Source: VBCK01 sp035511515 (GTDB taxonomy: Bacteria > Pseudomonadota > Gammaproteobacteria > Burkholderiales > Burkholderiaceae_F). From it: DNA of 64,000 nt. The stretch spans positions 1 through 64,000 of the forward strand of contig DATKFG010000074.1 of NCBI GenBank assembly GCA_035511515.1, in the 5' to 3' direction. Both the position numbers and the translations under genes were made by a program. The notes under the pieces were generated by a model, which made no database searches, was not told the DNA's origin, and saw only the letters and a program-made list of their open reading frames with translations. Of this stretch, positions 34,804 to 43,015 are shown one piece after another (position 1 is the first letter of the stretch; each line of letters opens with the position of its first letter).

Positions 34804-34818
34804 GTCACAGATGTCACC
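34804..34818 (-). promoter_or_regulatory. 15-bp regulatory motif, copy C
   Basis: On the minus strand it reads GGTGACATCTGTGAC, a full match to GGTSACANNYGTGAC, 129 bp upstream of the PBP start codon on that strand. It is inside the 168-bp gap between the PBP and pal-like genes. A further half site TGTGAC occurs at 34750-34755. Confidence 0.45.
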
Positions 34819-34843
34819 GTGACCGCTGGCCTCGGGGCGCGTC

Positions 34844-35398
34844 CTAGCCGCCTTTGCTGTAAATAATGTCGTCGCGGCGGTTCTGTGCCCAGGCCGCTTC
34901 ATCGTGCCCCAGGGTCCGGGGCTTTTCCTTGCCCAGGCTGACGGTTTCCACCCGCTCAGGCGAAACCCCCAGGAGCCGGAGCCGCTCGCGCATCGCATCG
35001 GCACGGCGCTGACCCAGCGCGAGGTTGTACTCGCGGCCGCCGCGCTCATCGCAATTGCCTTCGATTCGCACAACGCGGGCAGGATGATCCACCAGGTAGC
35101 GGCCATGCGCTTCGACGACCGGAATGTCGGAGTCGTTAATCACGGAGCGGTCGTAGTCGAAGTAGATACTGCGACGCGTCAAGACACTGCCGGGATCCAT
35201 CAACGGGTCGATGGGCGTCGATGGCGGAGCCTCGACTCGCTTGAGGGCTACCGAAACGGGCGCGGGCGCTGGCGCTGACGCCGGAGCCGGTTTCGGCTCC
35301 ATTGCGGAAACGGGCTTCTGCTCCAGGCTGGTACTGCTGCAACCGGCTGCAACCAACGCAGCGAAAGCGACCAACATGCTGATGCGTGAGGCATTCAT
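34844..35398 (-). CDS. pal: Pal-like OmpA-domain lipoprotein
   Basis: The product has 184 residues. A lipoprotein signal ends LVAAGCSSTS (Cys acylation site), followed by a Pro/Ala-rich linker (residues 28-60). The OmpA/Pal peptidoglycan-binding domain covers residues 72-182 with SIYFDYDRSVINDSD, VVRIEGNCDERGGREYNLALGQRRADAM and WAQNRRDDIIY. The conserved Asp and Arg that bind diaminopimelate are present (EGNCDERG, QRRAD). It would tether the outer membrane to the peptidoglycan. It is not in the usual tolQRAB-pal-ybgF cluster, so a second Pal is likely elsewhere in the genome. It lies upstream of the PBP gene on the same strand. Confidence 0.88.
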   Translation of the reverse strand: MNASRISMLVAFAALVAAGCSSTSLEQKPVSAMEPKPAPASAPAPAPVSVALKRVEAPPSTPIDPLMDPGSVLTRRSIYFDYDRSVINDSDIPVVEAHGRYLVDHPARVVRIEGNCDERGGREYNLALGQRRADAMRERLRLLGVSPERVETVSLGKEKPRTLGHDEAAWAQNRRDDIIYSKGG

Positions 35399-35430
35399 GT
35401 GTTAACTCCCTCCGTTCTGTCCTGAAATCG

Positions 35431-36711
35431 TCAACGCAACTGTGCGGTGCTCTGAAACCGCACGGGGAAAGCATCCAGCGGGCAAGCGGTCATCTGCGGG
35501 TCGGAAGCCCGTTGCCCGCCAAACCCCACCGGGATCGCCGCCCGGCTGTGAGTCATCGCCTGCTCCACGGTGGTCCATAAGCGACCTTCACGAGCGCAGT
35601 CGGCCCCGTAGTTGAACAGCGTCCGCATCGAAGACTGCTGAAAGTCGAGCGGGCCCCGGAATGGGTAATCCATCGGTAGCGATGAAAACCTGAAGTCCAT
35701 GTCGTACTTCTGCGCAAATTCCGATGTCAGCACGACGTTCGTCCTGGCGAGGTGAGTGAGCGTCGCCGAATAGCTTCGCGAGATGATCGAGACGGTGTCG
35801 ACCGGCGTCGTGTACGGGACACCCCCCAGCTGGCCGTTGACCAGGACGTAAATGTTGGCGCCCTTGAGCCCGTTCGCATCAACTGGCCGGATATAGGCCA
35901 ATGCGGGCGCAACGAAGAATGGCACCGTGACATCGCCATCGACATGCATCTCGTCATAGCGCACGCCGGCCTTCTCGACCGGAATGACGATGGGCTCGAA
36001 AACTCCCGGAATGCTGGCGGACGCCACCAACACGTTGCGGAACAGGGTGCGTGCCGCCTCGCCGCCATGGGCGGCGATCCGCCCCATATCCCAGATGACG
36101 GTTTCCTCCTTGTCCAGATCGGTCGTCGCAACCAGCAGCAAGCGGCCCTGCGCCGCCTGCTGCGCCACCGCCTGAATCAACTCGTCGCTGACGAAGTGGT
36201 CCACCAGCTCGACCAGCGGCCCGCTTCCATAGACTCCGGGCTGGAACAACACGCGCACGCCGCGAGAATCCAACAGGTGCTCAGCGCGAGGGCCCAGAAA
36301 CGCATCGGTGAGCTGCGCATCCCACGCGGGTCCGAGAAAAGCAAAGGGTGCGATCAGGGCCCCGGCACTGACACCGGTAACAATGTCGAACTGGGGACGC
36401 TCGCCGCGCTCACTCAGACCGACCAGTGCGCCCGCGCCAAACGCGCCCCCGGCGCCGCCACCCGAGAGTGCCAGGATGTTCAGCGTTCCATCCATCGATG
36501 CGCCCCGGCGACGCCGAAGAGCCTCCAGGAAGTGAACTCCAATCGCACGCGGATCCTCATTCGAGTAGCCGTTGACGTAGCGCACCACCGTCTGGAATCC
36601 CACAGGCGTCGTCGTGTTGAGCGCCAACTCGGGTGCCTGCTCTCGATGGATCGCGGCGCAACCGGCCGCAACCACGACGGCACTCAGGCAAACCGAACGT
36701 ATCAGCCTCAT
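35431..36711 (-). CDS. Patatin-like lipoprotein phospholipase, paralogue 1
   Basis: The product has 426 residues. A lipoprotein signal ends VVVAAGC (Cys18). The patatin core has LALSGGGAGGAFGAGALVGL, the nucleophile elbow TGVSAGALIAP (Ser115) and the catalytic Asp258 in MHVDGDVTVPFF. The conserved segment LVATTDLDKEETVIWDMGRIAAHGGEAARTLFRNVLVASASIPGVF is shared almost word for word with the lipoprotein at 60650-61951, so these are paralogues. It is predicted to be anchored in an envelope membrane and to act on phospholipids or esters. It lies 32 bp upstream of pal on the same strand, so they probably form one transcript. Confidence 0.88.
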   Translation of the reverse strand: MRLIRSVCLSAVVVAAGCAAIHREQAPELALNTTTPVGFQTVVRYVNGYSNEDPRAIGVHFLEALRRRRGASMDGTLNILALSGGGAGGAFGAGALVGLSERGERPQFDIVTGVSAGALIAPFAFLGPAWDAQLTDAFLGPRAEHLLDSRGVRVLFQPGVYGSGPLVELVDHFVSDELIQAVAQQAAQGRLLLVATTDLDKEETVIWDMGRIAAHGGEAARTLFRNVLVASASIPGVFEPIVIPVEKAGVRYDEMHVDGDVTVPFFVAPALAYIRPVDANGLKGANIYVLVNGQLGGVPYTTPVDTVSIISRSYSATLTHLARTNVVLTSEFAQKYDMDFRFSSLPMDYPFRGPLDFQQSSMRTLFNYGADCAREGRLWTTVEQAMTHSRAAIPVGFGGQRASDPQMTACPLDAFPVRFQSTAQLR

Positions 36712-36830
36712 TTCAGTATTGCCCGGCGATTGCCGCGCCCAATATCCACCCCGGTTACAGTTTCCGTCCGCCGTATTACGAATCGATTCCGGGGCGCGGA
36801 CTACGAGTCACAGACGCGACATTGGATCGT

Positions 36831-37838
36831 TCAAGCCACCAGCGCCGGTTCGCCCCTCGAAGCCGGAGCCATCAATTCGAGCCCGACGGGGTCCTTCACC
36901 GTATGCTGGATGACCTTGTCAAGGTACCGCATTGCCATATCGTCGAGCTTCCACCCCATTGCTGCCTTTGCGGGATCGAGCTGTTCGGGGCGGCGCGCGC
37001 CCCACAGAGCGATCGTGTTTCCCTGGTCAAGCACCCATCGGACAGCGAGGGAGGCCACCTGCATGCCATAGCAGGCACGCGCGTATCGATTGAGCGACGC
37101 CACGGCTGAAAGGTATTGGGCGAACCTGGGTTCGTGGAACTTGGGATCGCTGCGCCGCACGTCGTCATCTTTGAACTGCGTCGCCGAGGTCATCATCCCG
37201 CTCAGGAGCCCGCGACAAAGGGCGCCGTAAGACAGCACGGTAATGTTGTGTTCCCTGGCGTAAGGCAGCACGGCGTTTTCGACACCACGTTCAAACAGGT
37301 TATAGGGCGATCGCACGAAGTGGATGGGAGCGGCTTGCCGGAACTCATCCATCTGCGCGGGCGAGTAATTGGATACACCGATTGCGCGAATTTTGCCGTC
37401 CTTCAGCAGGCGCCCGAGTGTCAGGGCGGTATCGTGAATCGGGACGAGCGGATCGGGCCAATGCACCTGGTAAAGGTCAATGTGGTCGGTGCGCAGGCGT
37501 CGCAGCGACTCCTCGACCTCCCTACGGATGTGTTCCGGGGAGGCGTTCCTGCGCGCCTTGCCGTCTCGCCACTGCAGCCCGGTTTTGGTCGCAATGATCG
37601 CGCGATCGCGCAGCCCGCCCGACAGCACCGTGCCGACGATTCTCTCCGCGAGTCCGAACCCGTAGACGGGCGCCGTGTCGATCAGAGTAATTCCGCTTTC
37701 GACGGCCGATCGGATCGTGCTCATCGAGCGGATCAGGTCGGTGGTGTGTCCGCCCCAGTTCCAGCCGCCCATCGGAAAGGTGTCCAGCGCGATGCGCGAC
37801 GCCGTAATCCCGGAGGCCCCAATTTCGATCGTTTCCAT
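36831..37838 (-). CDS. Aldo/keto reductase
   Basis: The product has 335 residues from ATG 37838; GAAGGGA lies upstream, and a GTG six codons earlier is an alternative. The TIM-barrel tetrad is present: Asp and Tyr in LIDTAPVYGFGLAER, Lys in IIATKTGLQW, His in YQVHWPDP. The AKR pattern IGVSNYSPAQMDEF and SPYNLFERG follow, and the C-terminal VRWVLDQGNTIALWGARRPEQLD binds NADP. It reduces carbonyls to alcohols with NADPH in the cytoplasm; the physiological substrate is unknown. It is an isolated gene; the 190 bp upstream hold no other gene. Confidence 0.9.
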   Translation of the reverse strand: METIEIGASGITASRIALDTFPMGGWNWGGHTTDLIRSMSTIRSAVESGITLIDTAPVYGFGLAERIVGTVLSGGLRDRAIIATKTGLQWRDGKARRNASPEHIRREVEESLRRLRTDHIDLYQVHWPDPLVPIHDTALTLGRLLKDGKIRAIGVSNYSPAQMDEFRQAAPIHFVRSPYNLFERGVENAVLPYAREHNITVLSYGALCRGLLSGMMTSATQFKDDDVRRSDPKFHEPRFAQYLSAVASLNRYARACYGMQVASLAVRWVLDQGNTIALWGARRPEQLDPAKAAMGWKLDDMAMRYLDKVIQHTVKDPVGLELMAPASRGEPALVA

Positions 37839-38028
37839 GGTTTTCCCTTCGCTCACCCGCCGACGTAACGATGGCGCGCGCCGATGTTCAAACGGTCACG
37901 CTTTGCCAGGGCAAGGTTTCGGCTGAAACCCGCCGGGCAGATTGCAGATGCAACGCGTGGGTGGCGTCCTGTGACCTGGCAGAAGCCGGGGCCTGGGACG
38001 ATGCGCTTCAACGCGGGAGAACCACACC

Positions 38029-38511
38029 ATGAAGAATCGATTGAGAGCTGCAAACCGTGCGCCGGCATGGCTGGCCGTAGCAGCCGGCGCGGTGCTGGCG
38101 GTAACACTGGCGGCATCCGACGCGGCCCGGGCGCAGGCGCGGTCAGCTGCGCACGCCAAGGCCAACGGCGAAGCGCTGGTAGCGGCCGTCCAGACGATCG
38201 ATCCGGCCTACGTCGATTTCGGTCAGGGCGGAGGAAAGGGCTTGCGGTACCTCGAAGAGGAGACGCCGGACCTGGAAGCGGGTAGTGCGGAGTTCAGCGA
38301 CATCGCGGTCGATCAGGCAACCGCTTCAGTGACGGTCGGCGCGAACTTTCCAGATCCTGAACTGTGGGACAGCTTTCGTCAGTCCGTGTCGGGTGCCGCA
38401 GCGTCGAGCTGCTTCGGCCCCGAAGCTCTGGCCCACGAACAGTTCGCCGTAGAAGGGCTGCTGCGCTTGCCGTTCCTGGTTCATGCCGCTGCGGCCAGTG
38501 CGTGCGACTGA
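38029..38511 (+). CDS. Small secreted protein of unknown function
   Basis: The product has 160 residues. ATG 38029 is preceded by GGGAG. The signal peptide reads APAWLAVAAGAVLAVTLAAS, with a cleavage region at ARAQ. The mature part is acidic (DFGQGGGKGLRYLEEETPDLEAG) with a Cys in SSCFGPE and a Cys near the end (ASACD), giving a possible single disulfide. No family was recognised. It is followed on the opposite strand by the OmpR-type regulator with 67 bp between stops. Periplasmic or extracellular location is inferred from the signal peptide only. Confidence 0.65.
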   Translation: MKNRLRAANRAPAWLAVAAGAVLAVTLAASDAARAQARSAAHAKANGEALVAAVQTIDPAYVDFGQGGGKGLRYLEEETPDLEAGSAEFSDIAVDQATASVTVGANFPDPELWDSFRQSVSGAAASSCFGPEALAHEQFAVEGLLRLPFLVHAAAASACD

Positions 38512-38578
38512 GCGCGCCGGTCGTTGCAATCCCGCCGAAGGTCAAGGACGTCGGCGGCACGGTGGTCAGCAAGAGCGG

Positions 38579-39343
38579 TCAGTAGATCGTTTCGACCGGG
38601 ACGCCGAACAGGTATCCGGCGCCGCGCTCGGTACAGATGTAGCGCGGCTTCGCCGGGTCGGTCTCGAGCTTGCGCCGCAGCCGCATGACTTGCGTGTTGA
38701 CCGACCGGTTGTACACGTCGTCGCTGTGCAGCCGTGACATGTCGAGCAGCTGGTCACGCGAAAGGATGCGATTGGGCGCCCCCAGCAACACGACCAGCAG
38801 ACTGAACTCGCCATTGCTGAGCGGCACGGCCTCGCCGTTGCGGTTCCTCAGGCGCCGGGTGTTCAGGTTCAGCTCCCAACCATCGAACCGGTAGGCACGA
38901 ATACCCTCGGGCCGGCCCTGATGTACCTCATGCCGACGGCGGCGCAGCACAGCGCGGATCCGTGCGAGCAGTTCTCGCGGGCTGAACGGCTTGGTCAGAT
39001 AGTCGTCGGCTCCCAACTCGAGCCCCATCACCCGATCGGCTTCTTCGCGACGGCCCGTGAGCATGACGACCGGGATCGCCGATTGGTCTCGCAGCCGGCG
39101 CACCAGGGCTATTCCGTCCTCGGCCCGCAGCGTGAGGTCCAGCACGATAAGATCGACCACGTCGCTGGCGAGCACCGCCTGCATCGCGTCCCCGTCGGCC
39201 ACGGCCGTGACGCGGAACTCGTACTGGCCGAGATAATCGGTGATCGCCTCCCGAATGACGGCGTCGTCGTCGACGGCGAGGACATGGGCCCGCGCGGTCG
39301 CCGGCGCGTGAGCTTGGATACTCATGACAGCTTCAGTAGTCAT
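38579..39343 (-). CDS. OmpR-family two-component response regulator
   Basis: The product has 254 residues. The receiver domain (20-135) has the acidic pair VDDD, phospho-acceptor Asp69 in LIVLDLTL and the Lys in YLTKPFSPRELLARIRAVLRR. The OmpR/PhoB winged helix occupies residues 155-250, with LSNGEFSLLVVLLGAPNRILSRDQLLDMSR and RSVNTQVMRLRRKLE, ending RGAGYLFGVPV. No classical membrane kinase is adjacent; the hybrid kinase at 39960 is divergent and is the nearest candidate partner. The 15-bp motif copy D lies 34 bp upstream of the start, so autoregulation is plausible. Confidence 0.92.
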   Translation of the reverse strand: MTTEAVMSIQAHAPATARAHVLAVDDDAVIREAITDYLGQYEFRVTAVADGDAMQAVLASDVVDLIVLDLTLRAEDGIALVRRLRDQSAIPVVMLTGRREEADRVMGLELGADDYLTKPFSPRELLARIRAVLRRRRHEVHQGRPEGIRAYRFDGWELNLNTRRLRNRNGEAVPLSNGEFSLLVVLLGAPNRILSRDQLLDMSRLHSDDVYNRSVNTQVMRLRRKLETDPAKPRYICTERGAGYLFGVPVETIY

Positions 39344-39376
39344 CGCGGGACAACTCTAGCCAAGTCGTCTCGCATC

Positions 39377-39391
39377 GGTCACAAGTGTGAC
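39377..39391. promoter_or_regulatory. 15-bp regulatory motif, copy D
   Basis: GGTCACAAGTGTGAC contains the perfect inverted repeat GTCACA-AG-TGTGAC. It is in the 179-bp gap between the divergent OmpR-type regulator (34 bp from its ATG) and the single-domain receiver (132 bp from its ATG). A related GTAAC half site is at 39410-39414. It fits an autoregulatory operator. Confidence 0.5.
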
Positions 39392-39522
39392 TTATCGGAT
39401 GGCCCGAGCGTAACCTACCCGCAATCAGCGCCGGGTCAAATCGACCTATCGGGCAGCGGCGCGAAGCGCCAGGGTGCCCGCGCGCGAGGCGCGGCGCTGT
39501 GGTGCCGGCCAACGAACTGAAC

Positions 39523-39909
39523 ATGACCACGAGCACCGACATCCTGATCATCGAAGACGACGCGATCCTGCGCGAAGCGTTGGCGCATTGGTTGCAAGCG
39601 GCGGGTTACGACGTGCGGACGGCAAAAGACGGATGCGCCGGACTTGCGGCCGTAAAGACCGCCGCACCGGCACTTGTCGTGACGGACATCCATATGCCCG
39701 GGATGAGCGGCACGATGGTAATCGCCGAACTGAAGCGGGGGTATCCTGGGATTCCGGTCATTGCGATCTCGTGCCTGTTCAACTCCGGACACGCGATGGA
39801 CGCGACTGCCCCGATCGCCCTTGGGGCAGCGAGGGCATTGGCCAAACCGTTTAAGCGCGGCGATCTGCTCCGGGCGGTGGCCGACCTGCTCGGATCGCAC
39901 TCCCCATAG
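39523..39909 (+). CDS. Single-domain response regulator (CheY-like receiver)
   Basis: The product has 128 residues from ATG 39523; GTG 39499 is an alternative. There is only a receiver domain: ILIIEDDAILREALAHWLQ (acidic pair), phospho-acceptor Asp55 in VVTDIHMPGMSG, the Thr/Ser site in VIAISCLF and the Lys in ALAKPFKRGDLL. There is no output domain, so it acts by protein interaction or as a phosphate sink. It lies 50 bp upstream of the PAS hybrid kinase and is likely co-transcribed with it. Together with the OmpR-type regulator it gives two extra receivers for one kinase. Confidence 0.87.
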   Translation: MTTSTDILIIEDDAILREALAHWLQAAGYDVRTAKDGCAGLAAVKTAAPALVVTDIHMPGMSGTMVIAELKRGYPGIPVIAISCLFNSGHAMDATAPIALGAARALAKPFKRGDLLRAVADLLGSHSP

Positions 39910-39959
39910 GGCGGGGCTGCACACCGTCGGAACCGGATCCTCGGCGCGGAGTGGTGACG

Positions 39960-42365
39960 ATGACAACTATGCAGTTCTCGAAAGCAGCAGGCAAGGCCGA
40001 AGCTTCGCGAGACAGACTTCAACTGATTCTCGACACGGTCCCGGTAACGATCTGGACCGCCGGGCCTGACGGCCGGTGCGACTTCGTCAGCCAACGATGG
40101 CTGGACTACACCGGGCTGACATTGGAGCAAGCGGTGGGGTGTGGTTGGATGCAGGCAGCGCATCCCGACGACATCGAGCCGACCGTGGCCAGATGGCAAG
40201 CGGCCCTGCCCGAGGCGAAGCCCTTCGAGGCAGAAATACGCATCAGGAGATTCGACGGGCAATACCGCTGGTTCCTGAGCCGGGCCTTTCCGTTGCGCGA
40301 CCCGTCAGGACGCGTCCTGGGTTGGGCCGGAAATGATATCGATATCCACGATCGGCGACAGGCGGAGGAAAGGCTGCGGCGAAGCGAAGCCTATCTGCAG
40401 GAGGCTCAAAGGCTCGGTCGCATGGGCTGTTTCGTGCGCGACATGTCTTCGAAGATCACTTTTGTTTCACCGGAACTGCTGCGGATGTTCGGCCTGTGCT
40501 CCGATCAGGATGGCGCATCGGGACCTTGTGCCGATCAGGGCGACGCCTCGCACCAGATGTTGATCGAGATCCCGGACAACTTTGCACTGATCGATCGTAT
40601 CCACCCTGAGGATCGGCCGTTGTTCGAGGCAAAGAAAAACAAGGCCCCAACCGAGAAAACTGCCTACGAGCTCGATTATCGAATCGTTCTTCCGGACGGG
40701 TCGGTGAAACACTGCCACCACGTGGCGCATCCTGTGTTTTCGGCTTCCGGTGAGCTGGTTGAGTATGTCGGCACGATCATGGACGTGACGGAACGCAGGC
40801 AGGCCGCGGAGGTGCTGCAGCGAAGCAAGAACCGCTTTCGGGCCATGGTCGAGAAGAGCGCCGAGGCAATCGTGTTGACGCTTCCCGACAAGGGCATCGT
40901 CTACGCCAGCCCATCGATCGAACGGGTGCTCGGTTACACACCGGAAGAGATCGCAGGGCGTACCCACGAATGGTTCGCCGACCACGTGATCCACCCCGAC
41001 TACCGGCAGTATTCGTTGGACACGTGGACGTCCCTGCTGCGGGACCCGGACCACGAATCGACCAGCGAGCTGATGGCGCGGCACAAGGACGGGTCGTGGC
41101 GATGGATCGAGTCGACCCTCAGGAACCTGCTGCACGAGCCGAGTGTTCAAGCCGTGGTGATAAATGTGCGCGATATCACCGAACGCAAGCGAGCGCAGGC
41201 CGAGCGTGAGCGCCTCGAGCAGCGCTTGCGCCAGGCGGAGAAGATGGAAGCGGTCGGCCGCCTGGCCGGAGGAGTCGCGCACGATTTCAACAATGTCCTC
41301 GCCGGTGTGGTCGCCTACGGCGAAATGCTGTTCGAGGAAACCCCCGCGGATTCACCGCTGAAGCGCTATGCACAGAACGTACTGACCGCCGCCTCTCGTG
41401 GCCGCGAGCTGGTGGAACAGATCCTCGCTTACAGCCGCAGCCAGCGCGGCAAGCGCGAGCCGGTCGACGTTGCAAACGTCGTGGCCGAGACGATCGAGCT
41501 GATCCGGGGATCCCTGCCCGCCAACATTCGTCTGGAAACCGGTGCGCAGCAGTCGCCCCAGGTCGTGATCGGCGATGCCACCCAGTTGCACCAGGTGGTG
41601 ATGAATCTGTGCAGCAACGCGATCCATGCCATGAGCGCAGGCGGCACGTTGCGCGTGATGCTCCAGACGGCCCAGGTGTCCACCGAGCGTGTGCTCTCGC
41701 ATGGAACGGTTCAACCCGGTTGTTACGTGCAGCTGATAGTCCAGGACAGTGGATCCGGCATGGACCGGGCAACGCTGTCGCGCGTGTTTGAGCCGTTCTT
41801 CACGACCAAGGAAATCGGCCAGGGCACCGGTCTGGGCCTGTCCCTGGTCTACGCGATCATCACCGACTCGGGAGGCGCGATCGACGTGAAGAGCGCACCG
41901 AGACAGGGCAGCACGTTCACGATCTATTTGGCGCATGCGGACGTCGCGCTGGCGGTTGCAGGGGCCGCGGCAACCCCACTGCCACGAGGCGGGGGCGAGC
42001 GTGTGCTGCTGGTCGACGACGAGGCGCCGTTGCTCGCGGTGACGGCCGAGGTGCTCTCGCGGCTGGGATACGAGGCCGTATCGTTCGAAGACAGCCATAC
42101 CGCGCTCGCCGCATTCGAGGCGGCGCCCGGGCGGTTCGACGTCGTCCTCACCGACGAGGTCATGCCCGGACTTACCGGAACGGGACTTGCGCGTGCGTTG
42201 CGCCGCCATCGACCCGACCTGCCGATCGTGCTCGTGAGCGGCTACAGCGGCCCGATCCTGACACAGGATGCGCTCGCCGCCGGCGTCAGCGAGCTGCTCA
42301 CCAAGCCGCTTCAGTCGCGCGACATCGCCACGACGCTCGCTCGCGTCCTGCACCGCGCGGCCTGA
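39960..42365 (+). CDS. Soluble PAS hybrid histidine kinase with C-terminal receiver
   Basis: The product has 801 residues from ATG 39960 (GGAG 9 bp upstream). There are no membrane segments. Three PAS/PAC units occupy residues about 15-410 (WTAGPDGRCDFVSQRWLDYTG; RIVLPDGSVKHCHHVAHPV; SPSIERVLGYTPEEIAG). The HisKA dimer follows with His441 in GGVAHDFNNVLAG. The ATPase has the N box QVVMNLCSNAIHAM, G1 DSGSGMD, the F box FEPFFTTK and G2 GTGLGLS. The receiver begins near residue 677 with LLVDDEAPLL, phospho-Asp in VVLTDEVMPG and LTKPL. It senses an intracellular signal, perhaps redox. PAS2 holds an insertion (SDQDGASGPCADQGDAS) not seen in the other PAS units. Confidence 0.92.
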   Translation: MTTMQFSKAAGKAEASRDRLQLILDTVPVTIWTAGPDGRCDFVSQRWLDYTGLTLEQAVGCGWMQAAHPDDIEPTVARWQAALPEAKPFEAEIRIRRFDGQYRWFLSRAFPLRDPSGRVLGWAGNDIDIHDRRQAEERLRRSEAYLQEAQRLGRMGCFVRDMSSKITFVSPELLRMFGLCSDQDGASGPCADQGDASHQMLIEIPDNFALIDRIHPEDRPLFEAKKNKAPTEKTAYELDYRIVLPDGSVKHCHHVAHPVFSASGELVEYVGTIMDVTERRQAAEVLQRSKNRFRAMVEKSAEAIVLTLPDKGIVYASPSIERVLGYTPEEIAGRTHEWFADHVIHPDYRQYSLDTWTSLLRDPDHESTSELMARHKDGSWRWIESTLRNLLHEPSVQAVVINVRDITERKRAQAERERLEQRLRQAEKMEAVGRLAGGVAHDFNNVLAGVVAYGEMLFEETPADSPLKRYAQNVLTAASRGRELVEQILAYSRSQRGKREPVDVANVVAETIELIRGSLPANIRLETGAQQSPQVVIGDATQLHQVVMNLCSNAIHAMSAGGTLRVMLQTAQVSTERVLSHGTVQPGCYVQLIVQDSGSGMDRATLSRVFEPFFTTKEIGQGTGLGLSLVYAIITDSGGAIDVKSAPRQGSTFTIYLAHADVALAVAGAAATPLPRGGGERVLLVDDEAPLLAVTAEVLSRLGYEAVSFEDSHTALAAFEAAPGRFDVVLTDEVMPGLTGTGLARALRRHRPDLPIVLVSGYSGPILTQDALAAGVSELLTKPLQSRDIATTLARVLHRAA

Positions 42366-42399
42366 GGCCGCCAGCACAACAAACCCCGCTGCGCAAGTC

Positions 42400-42418
42400 C
42401 CGCGGCGAGTCGCCGCGG
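42400..42418. repeat. Short perfect inverted repeat after hybrid kinase gene
   Basis: CCGCGGC, GAGTC, GCCGCGG form a 7-bp stem hairpin 34 bp after the kinase stop. It may act as a terminator, though no T-tract follows; it also touches the left edge of regulatory motif copy E. Confidence 0.35.
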
Positions 42419-42464
42419 TGACATCCGTAACTTTCGCGCGCCGCATCGGCACTGTTCCGTAACT
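42417..42464 (+). promoter_or_regulatory. 15-bp regulatory motif, copy E, and phased direct repeat
   Basis: GGTGACATCCGTAAC at 42417-42431 fits the left half of the shared motif exactly, with GTAAC at the right. The nonamer TCCGTAACT occurs at 42424-42432 and again at 42456-42464, 32 bp apart, three turns of B-DNA. The repeats lie 60-100 bp before the ATG of the secreted protein at 42524, where an activator would bind. Confidence 0.45.
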
Positions 42465-42523
42465 CAATGCGGTTAGGTTGCGGCTACTGGTGAACTCACC
42501 TGCTCAAGCGAAAGGAACGAAAC

Positions 42524-42973
42524 ATGAAATCACGGAACTGGAAATGGCTCGTGGTGCTGGGTTCCCTGGGGGCATTGAGCGTTGCGTATGCTGCGGGCCC
42601 CGCAGACGAGCCAAAGCCCTCAGGGACCGTTGAAATCGCCAGCACATCGGTGGCGGCGGGCGTGGGTGTGGTCTGGGGCGACGGAACGCTCCACTACCGG
42701 AACGCGAATTACGTCTTCTCGATCCAGGGCTTGAGCGTCGCGGACGTGGGAATTTCCACCATCACGACGAGTGGAGAGGTGTTCGATTTGAATACACCCG
42801 AGGACCTTGCGGGCAACTACGTCGCGGGAGCCGCTGGCATCGCTCTGGCGGGAGGTGCTGACGACATCGTCATGCAGAACGATCACGGCGTGGTCCTGCG
42901 GCTTCACGGCACGGAAAAAGGCGTGCGTTTTCAGCTGGGCGCCCAGGGCGTTTCGATCAAGCTGAAGAGCTAG
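42524..42973 (+). CDS. Small secreted beta-rich protein, conserved, unknown function
   Basis: The product has 149 residues. ATG 42524 has GAAAGGAA upstream. The signal peptide WLVVLGSLGALSVAYAAG is cleaved near residue 25. The mature part WGDGTLHYRNANYVFSIQGLSVADVGISTITTSGEVFDL and later GNYVAGAAGIALAGGADDIVMQNDHGVVLRLHG resembles a small beta domain seen in several proteobacterial periplasmic proteins (GxLxYxGxxYxFxVxGLSVxDVG). No function is known. A regulatory motif with phased repeats stands before it, and the next gene is 42 bp away on the same strand. Confidence 0.75.
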   Translation: MKSRNWKWLVVLGSLGALSVAYAAGPADEPKPSGTVEIASTSVAAGVGVVWGDGTLHYRNANYVFSIQGLSVADVGISTITTSGEVFDLNTPEDLAGNYVAGAAGIALAGGADDIVMQNDHGVVLRLHGTEKGVRFQLGAQGVSIKLKS

Positions 42974-43015
42974 CCGGCCAACCCGGCCGGTTTCCGGGGC
43001 AAAAGGGAGCGTGCC

